Shown: piece by piece, positions 1 to 8,876 of the stretch | Position numbering within the stretch: position 1 is the stretch's first letter | Layout of the letters: every line of letters begins with the position of its first letter | Source: Bordetella flabilis | GTDB lineage: Bacteria > Pseudomonadota > Gammaproteobacteria > Burkholderiales > Burkholderiaceae_B | Assembly (NCBI RefSeq): GCF_001676725.1 | Contig: NZ_CP016172.1 | Span: forward strand, 1,550,001-1,614,000 | DNA: 64,000 nt | Direction of reading: 5' to 3' | Made by a program: the position numbers and the translations under genes | The notes under the pieces: generated by a model | Databases searched by the model: none | What the model saw: only the letters and a program-made list of their open reading frames with translations | What the model was told of the DNA's origin: nothing

Positions 1-343
1 TGGCCGCCAGGCCACGGCGCGAGAATTCACCCAGTGCGTTGCGGGTCGTCGGCGTACCCTTGAACATCAGGTGTTCCAGCAGGTGCGCCATGCCGGTCTG
101 GCCGTAGTTTTCGTTGCGCGACCCGACCAGGTAGGTCATGTTGACGGTGGTGGTGGGCTTGGACTCGTCCGGCGCCAGCAGCACCCGCAAGCCGTTGTTC
201 AAGCGGAATTCCGTAATGCCTTCGACCGAGCCCACTTCGGTCGTGCCCTCGGGCAGGGTTGCGGCGCTGGCCTGGAAGGCGATGAACGATGAAAACAGCA
301 GCGTTTTCAGGTGGCGCGACAATGCAGGCGGATACATGCGCAT
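1..343 (-). CDS. M16 (insulinase-type) zinc peptidase, N-terminal part
   Basis: The gene runs off the left edge; 114 residues are visible. After a short basic start and a hydrophobic segment that reads as a signal peptide ending near AFQASA, it enters the M16 fold ([16 protein letters not shown]). The zinc-binding motif HLLEH follows, within [14 protein letters not shown]; in this family the two His bind zinc and the Glu is catalytic. M16 proteases of this layout are periplasmic oligopeptide or processing proteases and often occur as tandem pairs; a partner may lie outside the window. ATG codons at 343 and 337 are both possible starts; I chose the longer. It is divergent from the ExbD-like gene. 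Confidence 0.85.
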   Translation of the reverse strand, partial: MRMYPPALSRHLKTLLFSSFIAFQASAATLPEGTTEVGSVEGITEFRLNNGLRVLLAPDESKPTTTVNMTYLVGSRNENYGQTGMAHLLEHLMFKGTPTTRNALGEFSRRGLAA

Positions 344-525
344 GGAGCGGATTCCCGGCGAGATGGACGAAGTTGTTGGAGTGTATACGTTCCGATAGGT
401 TCCAATGCTGGCGGTGCCCCTGGCAGAATCGGACGGCTGTGTATACCCTGGACGGGACAATGGGCGCGGTATATTTCCAACCGCGCCGCGCCGGGTCCCG
501 GCGCGCGCACACCGCTTTACGAGGA

Positions 526-963
526 ATGAAAGTGTTGAAGATGAAGTTTCCCCAGAAGATCCTGCTCCTGGTCGCCGGTTGGACGCTGAGCGCCGCCGCC
601 CTGGCGGCCGGCCCAGTGGTGGTCGATGCCCATCCGCCGGCGAAGGGCGCCAAGTCGCCCCAGTACACCGTGGACGCCGACACGCGCCGGCTGGACGGCA
701 AGCAGCTCGGCCAGGCGCTGGCCGCTGTCGCCAAGGACAAGGCCCGCGGAGCCAACACGCCCGTCGCGGTACTCGTGGATCCAGCCCTCAGCATGAATGA
801 TGTAAGCGCCCTGGCGCGCGTGGTCCGGCAATCGGGCATGAAGAACGTCCGCTACTTTGTCTACCATGGCGATCCGTCCATGGTCGCCGAGTTCGTGCCC
901 AGCTCGGACAATGCCTTTCCGCGGTCCCGCCTCGATTCAGAGGTGATGGCCGCTCCGAAATAG
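526..963 (+). CDS. exported ExbD/TolR-periplasmic-domain-like protein
   Basis: About 145 residues. A hydrophobic N-terminus ([18 protein letters not shown]) reads as a signal peptide or single membrane anchor. The rest follows the pattern of the ExbD/TolR periplasmic domain: a D.k.l....L run, then [16 protein letters not shown], then [18 protein letters not shown]. No exbB or tonB gene lies beside it, so it may be a stand-alone relative rather than a motor subunit. The GAGGA at 521-525 directly abuts the ATG at 526 but sits six bases before an in-frame GTG at 532, which may be the true start; ATG 541 is a third option. Function beyond a periplasmic location is not established. Confidence 0.6.
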   Translation: MKVLKMKFPQKILLLVAGWTLSAAALAAGPVVVDAHPPAKGAKSPQYTVDADTRRLDGKQLGQALAAVAKDKARGANTPVAVLVDPALSMNDVSALARVVRQSGMKNVRYFVYHGDPSMVAEFVPSSDNAFPRSRLDSEVMAAPK

Positions 964-1041
964 GCGTTCGCCGGCGCCGATATCGCGGGCCTGCCGCGCA
1001 GCCGGTCCGCGGCGGGCCTTCCCCGACTGAGCGAGTACTCC

Positions 1042-1563
1042 ATGATCCTGGTCGATTGCAGTTTCGAGCGCCACGCCGGCGCCATCCTGGACATCTTCAA
1101 CGACGCCATCCTGACGTCCACGGCCTTGTACGACTACAAGCCGCGTACCGCGGAATCCATGCAGGCGTGGTTCGAGGTCAAGCGCAAGGGCGATTTCCCG
1201 GTCATCGGCTTCGAAGATGAGGACGGGCAACTCATGGGATTCGCCAGCTACGGCACCTTTCGCGCCTACCCGGCGTTCAAGTATTCCGTCGAGCATTCGG
1301 TATACGTGGACAAGCGGCACCGCGGGCGAGGCGTGGGCATCGGGCTGCTGCGGGCCTTGATCGAACGGGCACGCGAACAGGATTACCACATGCTGGTGGG
1401 CGCCATCGACTCCACCAACCATGCCAGCTGCGCCCTGCACGAAAAGCTGGGCTTCACGCATGCGGGCACCATCCGCCAGGCCGGCTTCAAGTTCGGCTGC
1501 TGGCTGGACCTGGTCTTCTATCAGTTGTTGCTGGATACGCCCGGGCATCCGGTGGACGGTTGA
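1042..1563 (+). CDS. GNAT N-acetyltransferase (phosphinothricin/amino-acid acetyltransferase type)
   Basis: 173 residues, the normal length for the Pat/MnaT (YncA) branch of the GNAT fold. These enzymes move an acetyl group from acetyl-CoA to a small amine such as methionine sulfoximine, methionine sulfone or phosphinothricin. The acetyl-CoA loop is clear as RHRGRGVGIGLL (R-x-x-G-x-G/A core). The N-terminus has the family pattern of an early helix with IFNDAILTSTALYDY, and the C-terminal half has the ALHEKLGFTHAGTIRQAGFK segment typical of this branch. It stands alone and converges on the VWA gene. The exact substrate cannot be told from sequence. Confidence 0.85.
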   Translation: MILVDCSFERHAGAILDIFNDAILTSTALYDYKPRTAESMQAWFEVKRKGDFPVIGFEDEDGQLMGFASYGTFRAYPAFKYSVEHSVYVDKRHRGRGVGIGLLRALIERAREQDYHMLVGAIDSTNHASCALHEKLGFTHAGTIRQAGFKFGCWLDLVFYQLLLDTPGHPVDG

Positions 1564-1574
1564 CGTGCGCGCAG

Positions 1575-2747
1575 CTATTTCGAAAGCATGTGCATGGCCT
1601 GTTCCAGGCCGGCGACCGTGACCGGGTACATGCGGTCGTGCATCATCTCGCGCAGCAGCGCGATGGATTGGCGATAAGGCCACGACGCGGTGGGTTCGGG
1701 ATTGAGCCATGCCGCCTTGGGCCAGGCCTCCAGCAGCCGCTGCAGCCAGACGGCGCCGGGCTCTTTGTTCATGTGCTCTACCGACCCGCCCGGCTGCAGG
1801 ATCTCGTAGGGGCTCATGGTGGCGTCGCCAACGATGATCAGGCGCCAGTCGGCGTTGTAGCGGCGCAGGATGTCCCAGGTCTCGAAGCTGTCGCTCTGCC
1901 TGCGCCGGTTGCTTTGCCATAGCCGCTCATAGGGGCAATTGTGGAAGTAATAGACGTCCAGGTGGCGGAACTCGCTGCGCGCGGCCGAAAAAAGCTCCTC
2001 GACACGCGCAATGTGGTCGTCCATGCTGCCGCCCACATCCAGCAGCATCAGCACCTTCACGGTGTTGCGCCGCTCCGGCACCATGCGCAGGTCCAGGTGC
2101 CCCGCGTTGCGCGCCGTGCTGGCGATGGTGTCGTCCAGGTCCAGCTCCAGTTCGGAGCCTTGCCGGGCAAAGCGCCGCAGCCGCCGCAGCGCGACCTTGA
2201 AGTTGCGCGTGCCCAGTTCCAGCGTGTCGTCGTAGTCACGGAACTGGCGCATATCCCAGACCTTCACGGCACTGCGATTGCCCGCGGATTCCCCGCCCAC
2301 GCGGATGCCTTCCGGATGGAATCCGCCGTTGCCGAACGCTGACGTGCCGCCGGTGCCGATCCATTTGCTGCCCCCGGCATGCCGTTCGGTCTGTTCCTGC
2401 AGCCGTTCCTTGAACAACTGCATCAGCTTGTCCCAGCCGTGTGCCTCGATGGCGGCTTTTTCTTCCGGGCTGAGCGTGCGTTCGAACTGCTTGATGAGCC
2501 AGTCCAGCGGGACTTCCTTGCCGGGCGGCAGCGTGGCCGCGATGCCCTTGTAATACGCGGCGAACGCCTGGTCGTAGCGATCGAAGAGCGTCTCGTCCTT
2601 GACCAGGGTGGCGCGCGCCAGGTGGTAGAAGTCATCCAGCGTGGGCGCCATCAGCGGATGGCGCAGCGATTCCAGCAAGGTCAGGTATTCCTGAACCGAA
2701 ACCGGCAGCCGATGCCTGCGCAGATGGTAGAAGAAGTCGATCAGCAT
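1575..2747 (-). CDS. VWA-domain protein, CoxE-like partner of MoxR
   Basis: 390 residues. The C-terminal half is a von Willebrand A domain with the MIDAS start DVGGS at residues 237-241 (D-x-G-x-S). The N-terminal half (FFYHLRRHRLPVSVQEYLTLL) is typical of CoxE-like proteins. Such proteins work with a MoxR-type AAA+ ATPase as a metal-dependent remodelling or assembly module. The partner ATPase lies 28 bp upstream on the same strand, so the two are almost certainly co-transcribed. The client is unknown; no carbon-monoxide dehydrogenase genes lie next to it, although a molybdenum hydroxylase is encoded about 43 kb away. Confidence 0.88.
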   Translation of the reverse strand: MLIDFFYHLRRHRLPVSVQEYLTLLESLRHPLMAPTLDDFYHLARATLVKDETLFDRYDQAFAAYYKGIAATLPPGKEVPLDWLIKQFERTLSPEEKAAIEAHGWDKLMQLFKERLQEQTERHAGGSKWIGTGGTSAFGNGGFHPEGIRVGGESAGNRSAVKVWDMRQFRDYDDTLELGTRNFKVALRRLRRFARQGSELELDLDDTIASTARNAGHLDLRMVPERRNTVKVLMLLDVGGSMDDHIARVEELFSAARSEFRHLDVYYFHNCPYERLWQSNRRRQSDSFETWDILRRYNADWRLIIVGDATMSPYEILQPGGSVEHMNKEPGAVWLQRLLEAWPKAAWLNPEPTASWPYRQSIALLREMMHDRMYPVTVAGLEQAMHMLSK

Positions 2748-2775
2748 GGCGGTACGCCGATGAACAGGCGCGGGC

Positions 2776-3654
2776 CTAGCGCCGCTGGCTGGTGCGCGTC
2801 ATGGCGGCCAGCCGTTCCAGCAGATGCATATCCTGTTCGTTCTTCAGCAGAGCGCCGGCCATCAAGGGCACGGCCGTGGCGGCGTGCGCTTCGATTTCGC
2901 CGGCGGGAATGTCTTCGGCCAGCAGCAGGTGCAGCCAGTCCAGCAATTCGGAGGTGGATGGCTTTTTCTTGAGGCCGGGCGCATCGCGCAGGGCAAAGAA
3001 TGTGTCCAGGGCCGCCCGCAGCACATCCGCGCGCAGCTCCGGAAAGTGCACGCCGACGATATCGCGCATCGTTTCCCGGTCCGGAAAGCGGATGTAGTGG
3101 AAAAAGCAGCGCCGCAGGAAGGCGTCGGGCAGGTCTTTTTCGTTGTTCGAGGTGATGATGACCAGGGGGCGATGCCGCGCGGCGATGGTCTGGCGCGTTT
3201 CGTACACATGGAATTCCATGCGGTCGAGTTCGCGCAGCAGGTCGTTGGGAAACTCGATGTCGGCCTTGTCGATTTCGTCGATCAGGAGCACGACGGGATC
3301 GGGCGCTTCGAATGCCTGCCACAGGACGCCCTGCACGATGTAGTTGCGGATATCCCGGACTTTCTCATCGCCCAATTGCGAGTCGCGCAGGCGCGACACG
3401 GCGTCGTACTCGTACAGGCCCTGGTGCGCCTTGGTGGTGGACTTGATATGCCATTGCATCAGGGGGCGGCCCAGCGCGCGGGCGACTTCCTCGGCCAGCA
3501 TGGTCTTGCCGGTGCCGGGTTCTCCCTTGATGAGCAGCGGCCGCTGCAGGGTGAGCGCGGCGTTCACGGCCAGTTTCAGGTCTTCGGTGGCGACATAGCG
3601 GTCGGTGCCTTCGAAGCGGGCGGCAGATGCGGCATTGGAGGAAGCGGCGGGCAT
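2776..3654 (-). CDS. MoxR-family AAA+ ATPase
   Basis: 292 residues from the ATG at 3654; a longer frame exists upstream, but its extra residues do not look like the family. Walker A is GEPGTGKT (44-51) and Walker B is VVLLIDEIDK (121-130), followed by the sensor-1 region (VIITSNNEKDLPDAFLRRC). MoxR ATPases act as chaperone-like remodelers with VWA-domain partners to mature metalloenzymes or surface complexes. The VWA gene follows 28 bp downstream, and the c-type cytochrome pair is divergent, 167 bp away. Confidence 0.92.
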   Translation of the reverse strand: MPAASSNAASAARFEGTDRYVATEDLKLAVNAALTLQRPLLIKGEPGTGKTMLAEEVARALGRPLMQWHIKSTTKAHQGLYEYDAVSRLRDSQLGDEKVRDIRNYIVQGVLWQAFEAPDPVVLLIDEIDKADIEFPNDLLRELDRMEFHVYETRQTIAARHRPLVIITSNNEKDLPDAFLRRCFFHYIRFPDRETMRDIVGVHFPELRADVLRAALDTFFALRDAPGLKKKPSTSELLDWLHLLLAEDIPAGEIEAHAATAVPLMAGALLKNEQDMHLLERLAAMTRTSQRR

Positions 3655-3821
3655 GGGGATACGGCCTCGGTTGGCGCGGGGCAGGGCAGCCCCTTCGTTG
3701 GCGATGGAACAATTATCGTACAATCGTCCGGTTTGCGGCCCGGGGGAGGCCGGTCCGCGGCAGCTCTGCAAGCGAATCCAGAAGTTCCAGCAACCAAAAC
3801 AGCCACATCAAGAGCCAATTC

Positions 3822-4175
3822 ATGAAGTTGCGAACCACTGTAATGCCCACGGCGTCCTTGTTCGCTGTCCTGTTGTCCTGTGCGGCAACGGGCGCCGCGC
3901 ACGCCGCCGATGCCGCCAAGGGCGGCGATGCCCAGGCCGCCCGCGACAAGGTGTCCATGTGCATTGGTTGCCACGGCATCCCCGGTTACAAGGCCAGCTT
4001 TCCCGAGCTTTACCATGTTCCGATGATTGCGGGCCAGAACGCCAAGTACATCGAGAGCGCGTTGAACGCATACAAGAAGGGCGAGCGCTCCCATCCCACC
4101 ATGGACGCCATCGCCGGCACCCTGTCCGACCAGGACATTGCGGATCTTGCCGCGTACTACTCGAATCTCAAATGA
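3822..4175 (+). CDS. small periplasmic c-type cytochrome (class I)
   Basis: 117 residues: a signal peptide ending near GAAHAADA, then one haem-binding site CIGCH at 47-51. A likely distal Met lies in the YHVPMIAG segment. It resembles one half of a cytochrome c4/c553, whose motif order (C-x-x-C-H, xPxIAGQ..Y, LSDQDIADLAAYYSNLK) is preserved. It is probably a soluble periplasmic electron carrier to a terminal oxidase. The next gene encodes a second, similar cytochrome whose possible ATG overlaps this stop codon as ATGA, so the two are translated together. An in-frame Met at residue 8 (3843) is an alternative start. Confidence 0.88.
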   Translation: MKLRTTVMPTASLFAVLLSCAATGAAHAADAAKGGDAQAARDKVSMCIGCHGIPGYKASFPELYHVPMIAGQNAKYIESALNAYKKGERSHPTMDAIAGTLSDQDIADLAAYYSNLK

Positions 4176-4186
4176 CGGGGGCATCC

Positions 4187-4549
4187 ATGAAACGCTACAT
4201 CGTGACCCTCGCCGGGCTGTTGCTGGGCCTGGGCGCCGCCGCGTCGCACGCGGGCGATCTGGCCGCCGGCAAGGCCGTATTCGAAAAATTCAACTGTGCG
4301 TCCTGCCATGGGGCCGACGCCAAGACCGCGACCGATCCGTCGTACCCGATTCTGGCCGGCCAGCACGAGGACTACCTCGAGCACGCGCTGCGGGCCTACA
4401 AGCGTGGTGCGGCCGGCACCGCGGCCACCGCGAACATCCGCAAGAATCCCATCATGGGCGCGTTCGCGGCACAACTTAGCGATACCGACATCGACAACGT
4501 CGCTGCCTGGCTGTCCAGCCTGCCCAGCGACCTGGCCGTTCGCAAATAA
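4187..4549 (+). CDS. small periplasmic c-type cytochrome (class I), second of pair
   Basis: 120 residues with a signal peptide (cut near ASHA/GD) and haem motif CASCH at 37-41. A probable distal Met lies in KNPIMGAF. It follows the first cytochrome immediately; an in-frame ATG at 4172 would overlap the upstream stop (ATGA), while the ATG at 4187 has a G-rich stretch before it. The two proteins look like a diheme c4-type cytochrome split into two monohaem polypeptides. They may exchange electrons with the bd- or haem-copper-type oxidases of the cell; that role is inferred. Confidence 0.88.
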   Translation: MKRYIVTLAGLLLGLGAAASHAGDLAAGKAVFEKFNCASCHGADAKTATDPSYPILAGQHEDYLEHALRAYKRGAAGTAATANIRKNPIMGAFAAQLSDTDIDNVAAWLSSLPSDLAVRK

Positions 4550-4657
4550 GCGGGCATCGGCCGGTTATCGCCAGCCGATGCCAGGTCCGGGCGCTGCCGC
4601 GGCGGCGGCCCCGGGGGCATGAGGGCGGCTCGCTACCAGCCGCGCGCGACCGGGCCG

Positions 4658-5083
4658 CTAACGCTCCGCGCGCTGGCGGATAAGGTCGATATACGTGTCG
4701 GTGTCCAGCGGCGTACCCAGCCGCTGCGCTTCCCAGACGACCTGGCCCAGGCATTCCATGATTTCGTGCGCGGCGTGATGCGCGTCGCTGCGCGCGACCA
4801 GGCGCTGGTACGCCGCACGTATGCCGGGCGGATGGTCGATCGACAGTTGCTCGGCGATCGCCAGGTGCATGGACAGGTGCAGGAAAGGATTGGTGCGGCC
4901 TTTTTCGACCGGGTATTCCGCGGCAAGCGCCTCGACGCTTTCGAGGTCGCCGTGATATTCGGGATGCTCGATGATCCAGTCGATGGCGATGGACTCGAGC
5001 GGGGTCAATACCTGGCCGCCCTTGTGCTTGCGCCAGGCGTCGACAAAGAATTCGCGAACCTGCTCGCGTGATGGATTGAACAT
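4658..5083 (-). CDS. DUF1841 family protein
   Basis: 141 residues from MFNPSREQVREFF, a highly characteristic start for the DUF1841 family of proteobacterial cytoplasmic proteins. Other family hallmarks are seen: HPEYH, NPFLHLSMHLAI, and the C-terminal HEIMECLGQVVWEAQR. Several conserved His residues (NPFLHLSMHL, DAHHAAHEIM) suggest metal or haem binding, but no function is established. It converges with the cytochrome pair and is divergent from icd, with 121 bp between. Confidence 0.88.
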   Translation of the reverse strand: MFNPSREQVREFFVDAWRKHKGGQVLTPLESIAIDWIIEHPEYHGDLESVEALAAEYPVEKGRTNPFLHLSMHLAIAEQLSIDHPPGIRAAYQRLVARSDAHHAAHEIMECLGQVVWEAQRLGTPLDTDTYIDLIRQRAER

Positions 5084-5204
5084 GGCGGTACCGCATGGGC
5101 AGGGCAACGCGCTATTTTACCCATTCGTCCGCCTGGTATTGCCGCGCATGGCCGCCCCGCGGATATAGAATGGCGGGCACATGACTGCAGGATTCGGAGC
5201 GTCC

Positions 5205-6461
5205 ATGTCGTACCAGCACATCCAGGTCCCCGATGGGGGCCGCAAAATCACGGTCAACGCCGACTTTACGCTCAATGTGCCGGACGAACCCATCGTCCCG
5301 TTCATCGAGGGCGATGGCGTGGGCATCGACATCACCCCCGTCATGAAGGACGTGGTGGACGCCGCCGTCGCCAAAGCGTACGGCGGCGCGCGCCGCATCC
5401 ACTGGATGGAGGTCTATGCCGGGGACAAGGCCAGGCACCTCTACGGACCGGACGCATGGCTGCCCGGGGAAACCCTGGACGCGCTGCGGGAATACGTGGT
5501 GTCCATCAAGGGGCCGCTCGCCGCGCCCGCGGGAACCAGCATCCGTTCCCTGAACGTGGCGCTGCGCCAGGAGCTGGACCTCTACGTATGCCTGCGGCCG
5601 GTGCGCTATTTCCGCGGCGTGCCGGCGCCGCTGCGCGAGCCCGAAAAGACCGATATGGCTATCTTCCGGGAGAATTCCGAGGACATCTACGCGGGCCTGG
5701 AGTACGCGGCCGGTTCGACGGAGGCCCGGGAACTGATCGAGTTCGTCCAGACCCGCCTGGGCGTCAAGCACCTGCGCTTTCCGGAGACCTCGGCCATCGG
5801 CCTGAAGCCCGTCTCCCGCGAGGGGACGCGGCGCCTGGTGCGCAAGGCCGCGCAATATGCCATCGACCATGACCGCGCCACGCTGACGCTGGTCCACAAA
5901 GGCAACATCATGGTCTACACCGAGGGCGGCTTTCGAGACTGGGGCTATGAGCTGCTGCGTGAGGAGTTCGGCGCACAGCAGATCGACGGCGGTCCATGGT
6001 GTCGCTTCAGGAATCCGAAGACCGGCCGCGAGATCGTCGCGCGCGACGTGATGGCGGATGCTTTCCTGCAGCAGTCCATGCTGCGGCCACGGGACTTCGA
6101 CGTCATCGCCACCATGAACCTGAACGGCGACTATATTTCCGCCGCGGTGGCCGCGCAGGTCGGCGGCATCGGCATCACGCCGGGCGCCAATATGTCGGAT
6201 TCGGTGGCCATGTTCGAGGCCACCCACGGCACAGCGCCCAAGTATGCCGGCAAGGACTACGTCAACCCGGGATCCGAGATCCTGGCCGCCGCCATGATGC
6301 TGCGCCACCTGGGCTGGATCGAGGCGGCGGACATGATCGTCGCCAGCATGGAAAAAGCCATCCTGGCCAAGCAGGTCACGTACGATTTCGCCCGCCTGGT
6401 GAAGGGCGCGGAGCAGGTGTCCTGCTCCGGCTTCGGCAAGGTGATGGTAGCCAATATGTAG
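5205..6461 (+). CDS. icd: isocitrate dehydrogenase (NADP-dependent)
   Basis: 418 residues, close to the 416 of the E. coli enzyme. It catalyses oxidative decarboxylation of isocitrate to 2-oxoglutarate in the TCA cycle, in the cytoplasm. The substrate segment [20 protein letters not shown] keeps the serine that AceK phosphorylates in enteric bacteria. [14 protein letters not shown] and [20 protein letters not shown] are family signatures. The ATG at 5205 is preferred over an in-frame ATG at 5181 because GGAG sits five bases upstream and the MSYQHIQVP start matches the family. Confidence 0.96.
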   Translation: MSYQHIQVPDGGRKITVNADFTLNVPDEPIVPFIEGDGVGIDITPVMKDVVDAAVAKAYGGARRIHWMEVYAGDKARHLYGPDAWLPGETLDALREYVVSIKGPLAAPAGTSIRSLNVALRQELDLYVCLRPVRYFRGVPAPLREPEKTDMAIFRENSEDIYAGLEYAAGSTEARELIEFVQTRLGVKHLRFPETSAIGLKPVSREGTRRLVRKAAQYAIDHDRATLTLVHKGNIMVYTEGGFRDWGYELLREEFGAQQIDGGPWCRFRNPKTGREIVARDVMADAFLQQSMLRPRDFDVIATMNLNGDYISAAVAAQVGGIGITPGANMSDSVAMFEATHGTAPKYAGKDYVNPGSEILAAAMMLRHLGWIEAADMIVASMEKAILAKQVTYDFARLVKGAEQVSCSGFGKVMVANM

Positions 6462-6468
6462 GGTCTGC

Positions 6469-6510
6469 CCGGTTTCGGCGGGGCTGTTCCGGGCCGGCGT
6501 CGGAAACCGG
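6469..6510 (+). terminator. weak inverted repeat after icd
   Basis: Eight-base arms (CCGGTTTC at 6469-6476 and GAAACCGG at 6503-6510) lie eight bases beyond the icd stop and could form a hairpin with a 26-base loop. There is no T-run after it, so if it ends transcription it is not a classical intrinsic terminator. Confidence 0.3.
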
Positions 6511-6579
6511 AACCGAGGGAGCGGCCGGTGGGCGGGCGCTTGCCGGGTCTGTTCTCGTCCGGTGGCTGGATGGTCAGGC

Positions 6580-6975
6580 TCAGCGTCCCTGGCCCTCCTG
6601 ATTTCCGTCCTGGTGGCCGGCCGGATCGCCGCCGGGGGCCGCGACGCCAACGGCGACATCAGGAACAGAGGCGGCGTGCAGGGCGGCCAGTCCGCGCACG
6701 TAGGCCACCGCTTCGCGCTGCTGCGCCGGCGGCAGGCGATGGTAGGCCAGCAGCAGTTCGGCCATGTCGTCATCGCGCGTATAGAACCACGCCGCGGGCA
6801 TGCGAAGCGCCGCGGCGAGACGTTCGATCAGGAAGAACCCGGGTGTGTGCTTCCCGCGTTCATATTGATTCATGCGCGAGCTGGCGGACATCTCGTCCAG
6901 TCCCGCAAGCGTTCCCAGCCTTTCCTGGGAAAGGCCCGCACGAAGCCGTGCTTCCTTGAGCCGGGTGGTCAACAT
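6580..6975 (-). CDS. XRE-family helix-turn-helix regulator
   Basis: 131 residues from the ATG at 6975; an ATG at 7017 in the same frame is possible. The N-terminal 60 residues form an HTH_3/XRE domain: RLKEARLRAGLSQERLGTLAG, then SRMNQYERGKHTP, then RLAAALRMPAAWFY. The C-terminal tail (from about residue 100) is Gly/Asp/Gln-rich and likely disordered. It is a small cytoplasmic DNA-binding repressor of unknown target. It is divergent from a second regulator gene, and a 19-bp inverted repeat lies between them that could be the operator of either. Confidence 0.85.
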   Translation of the reverse strand: MLTTRLKEARLRAGLSQERLGTLAGLDEMSASSRMNQYERGKHTPGFFLIERLAAALRMPAAWFYTRDDDMAELLLAYHRLPPAQQREAVAYVRGLAALHAASVPDVAVGVAAPGGDPAGHQDGNQEGQGR

Positions 6976-7074
6976 GTGGACGGGCGTCCTTAGCCTGATG
7001 CGGCGATGGTCTTGCATTTTAGTTCGCCGGTCCCTAAGAACTTCATAGTGTCAAATCGTTTAGAATTTGCCATA

Positions 7075-7093
7075 ATGTATCCTTATGATACAT
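7075..7093. promoter_or_regulatory. 19-bp inverted repeat between divergent regulators
   Basis: Perfect seven-base arms ATGTATC (7075-7081) and GATACAT (7087-7093) around a five-base spacer. They sit in an AT-rich island in otherwise GC-rich DNA, 100 bp before the XRE gene and 124 bp before the winged-helix gene. The layout fits an operator for one of these two proteins; which one is not known. Confidence 0.5.
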
Positions 7094-7216
7094 AACCTCT
7101 CCATCCACACTCGGGGCATGCGCCATGGCTGGCGGTCGGCCGGCGTGGGAGTCCGGCCCTCGGGCCGACGGGTGGAGTTCGTACACAACGTGCCGTGAAC
7201 AGCGAAAAGCAACCTG

Positions 7217-7735
7217 GTGAACGCCCTACTACTACCCCATCGCGAGTTGCAGGCCACGCTGATGCAACTGGAAGCGGACCTGCGCAGGCTGACCTTTACG
7301 GTGCAGGCGTTGGCCGAGTCCCTGGCGCAGCTTGACGAGACTACCCAGGCCGCCATGCCCGCTGGCGGTGTTGCGCCACCGCAGCCGGACCCGGCTCCCG
7401 CACTCGAACCGCCTGCAGTGTCCCGGTGGCGCCTGCGGGAGGGGGGCTGGACCCTGGTGTCACCGCAGGGGCAGCGTCTTGCCCTGACGACGCTGGAGCG
7501 CAAGTTCATCTCGGCATTGTTCGCCGCGCCCAGCCGCAGCCTGGCGCGCGGCGACCTGAGCGCCCTGGCGCCGTCCGGCGGCGAAAGCGGCGACCATCCG
7601 GCATCGTCTCCCCGCGGTGTCGACGTCATGGTGAGCCGCCTGCGCCGCAAGGCGCAGGCCATGGGCATGCCCTTGCCGCTGCGGTCGGTGCGGCGCTGGG
7701 GGTATATGTTCACCGAGCAGGCCGAGGCCGAATAG
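7217..7735 (+). CDS. winged-helix (OmpR-type DNA-binding domain) protein with N-terminal coiled coil
   Basis: 172 residues from a GTG start. The first 45 residues are a leucine-rich coiled-coil-like helix (RELQATLMQLEADLRRL). A Pro/Ala linker follows, then a C-terminal winged helix of the OmpR/PhoB effector type: GWTLVSPQGQRLALTTLERKF, LARGDLSAL, VDVMVSRLRRKAQAMG, and LRSVRRWGYMF. There is no receiver domain, so it is not a normal response regulator. It is presumably a transcription factor dimerising through the coiled coil. The start codon is uncertain because no strong ribosome site is visible. Confidence 0.7.
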   Translation: MNALLLPHRELQATLMQLEADLRRLTFTVQALAESLAQLDETTQAAMPAGGVAPPQPDPAPALEPPAVSRWRLREGGWTLVSPQGQRLALTTLERKFISALFAAPSRSLARGDLSALAPSGGESGDHPASSPRGVDVMVSRLRRKAQAMGMPLPLRSVRRWGYMFTEQAEAE

Positions 7736-7785
7736 CGCGGCGCCCGCCGGGATGGCGGTTCGGACAGGCGCCGCAGCGCCTTGCA

Positions 7786-8685
7786 TCAAAACGTCTTGGT
7801 CAGGGAAGCCAGCACAGTGCCGCGACCCATGAACCGGTCCCGCGCGTTGGTGTACACGCCACGGTCGGCGTCGGTGCCGATGTAGGCGACGGAAACCGCC
7901 AGGGCATTGCCCAGGTCCCTGGTCAGGCCCAGTTTCCAGTCATAGTAGGAGGCGTGGTCCACGTTGCGCACGTATTGGTAGCCGATATGCGCGTTCAGCG
8001 TAAGGGCCCAGATACCCAGCTCGTAGTTGCCGCTCAGGTCGTAGTATTGGCTCCCCTTGCTTTTGGCGAAGCCGAACAGGTTGGACACGGCATACGAGTA
8101 CTTGAACGAGGTCGATCCATGGCCCAGGGCGCCATAAAGTTCGGTCGTGTCCGGGTTGGTGTAGCCGCTGGGGTAGTCGCCGGGGTAGTAGTACTTCAGC
8201 GCGCCCAGGTCGAATGGCAGGTCTGCGCCAAGCTTGCCGCGGTATCCGCCATAGAAATCCATCTCGACCGGCGCCGAGACATCGGGATTGCTGTCGGATA
8301 GCCAACTGATGTTCGAATTCCAGTTGCCAAGGTAGAAGCCGCTGGGGTGCGTGAAGTCGAAGCCACCCTGGATGGCTGGCTTATTGTCCGTCTGCATCAG
8401 GCCGCGGTAGCGATACTGCGTCGCAAGCGTAAGGTTGGCGGTCAGCGTATAAGGCGGCGTCATGGCGGCACCGCTGGCCGCGTTCTCCGTCGCGGACGCG
8501 GCACCCGTATCGTACGCCGTGTCGGCATGAGCGGCAGTGGCCATCAAGGCCTGGGTGCATGCCAATGTGAGCCATAGCAGATTCCGCCTGAGCCTTGCGC
8601 CTGTGCGTGTACGTCTCTGGACGGCGATAGGCGCCCGGGGGCGCCGGTCTGGCATGGCGTGTGGGAAGCGAAGGGCGAAGCGCAT
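7786..8685 (-). CDS. TorF-family outer-membrane beta-barrel protein (putative porin)
   Basis: 299 residues from the ATG at 8685, which has AGGAG seven bases upstream. A long basic N-region (to about residue 35) precedes a hydrophobic signal core ending near ATAAHADT. The mature part opens with LTLATQYRYRGLMQTDNKPAIQGGFDF, a hallmark of the TorF/TIGR02001 family. Alternating aromatic beta-strands follow, and it ends in a terminal Phe (LASLTKTF), the usual outer-membrane insertion signal. Transported substrate unknown. It lies directly downstream of kdpE on the same strand but about 190 bp away, so co-expression with kdp is uncertain. A shorter start at residue 11 is possible. Confidence 0.8.
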   Translation of the reverse strand: MRFALRFPHAMPDRRPRAPIAVQRRTRTGARLRRNLLWLTLACTQALMATAAHADTAYDTGAASATENAASGAAMTPPYTLTANLTLATQYRYRGLMQTDNKPAIQGGFDFTHPSGFYLGNWNSNISWLSDSNPDVSAPVEMDFYGGYRGKLGADLPFDLGALKYYYPGDYPSGYTNPDTTELYGALGHGSTSFKYSYAVSNLFGFAKSKGSQYYDLSGNYELGIWALTLNAHIGYQYVRNVDHASYYDWKLGLTRDLGNALAVSVAYIGTDADRGVYTNARDRFMGRGTVLASLTKTF

Positions 8686-8876
8686 GCGGTTTCTCCTGTT
8701 TGCGCGGGTTGCACCAGAAGCGCGACGATAGGAAGAAACGCGTAAAGGGCTACTCAAAAGACCGGAGCCCGGTGTAATCGCTTCATAAAAATCGCTGGTC
8801 CTTGCGAGATCGACAGGCAGGACAGAAGAATGCGTGTTGCGCCGTGGCTGATCGCGCCCCGCTCGCCGGCCGCGAC

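Noticed and set aside
27..839. 270-residue minus-strand frame at the left end
   Set aside because: Overlaps the M16 peptidase start and the ExbD-like gene, both of which have recognisable features; this frame has none.
3655..3771. N-terminal extension of the MoxR ATPase
   Set aside because: The added 39 residues are low-complexity and unlike the family; the ATG at 3654 gives the expected start.
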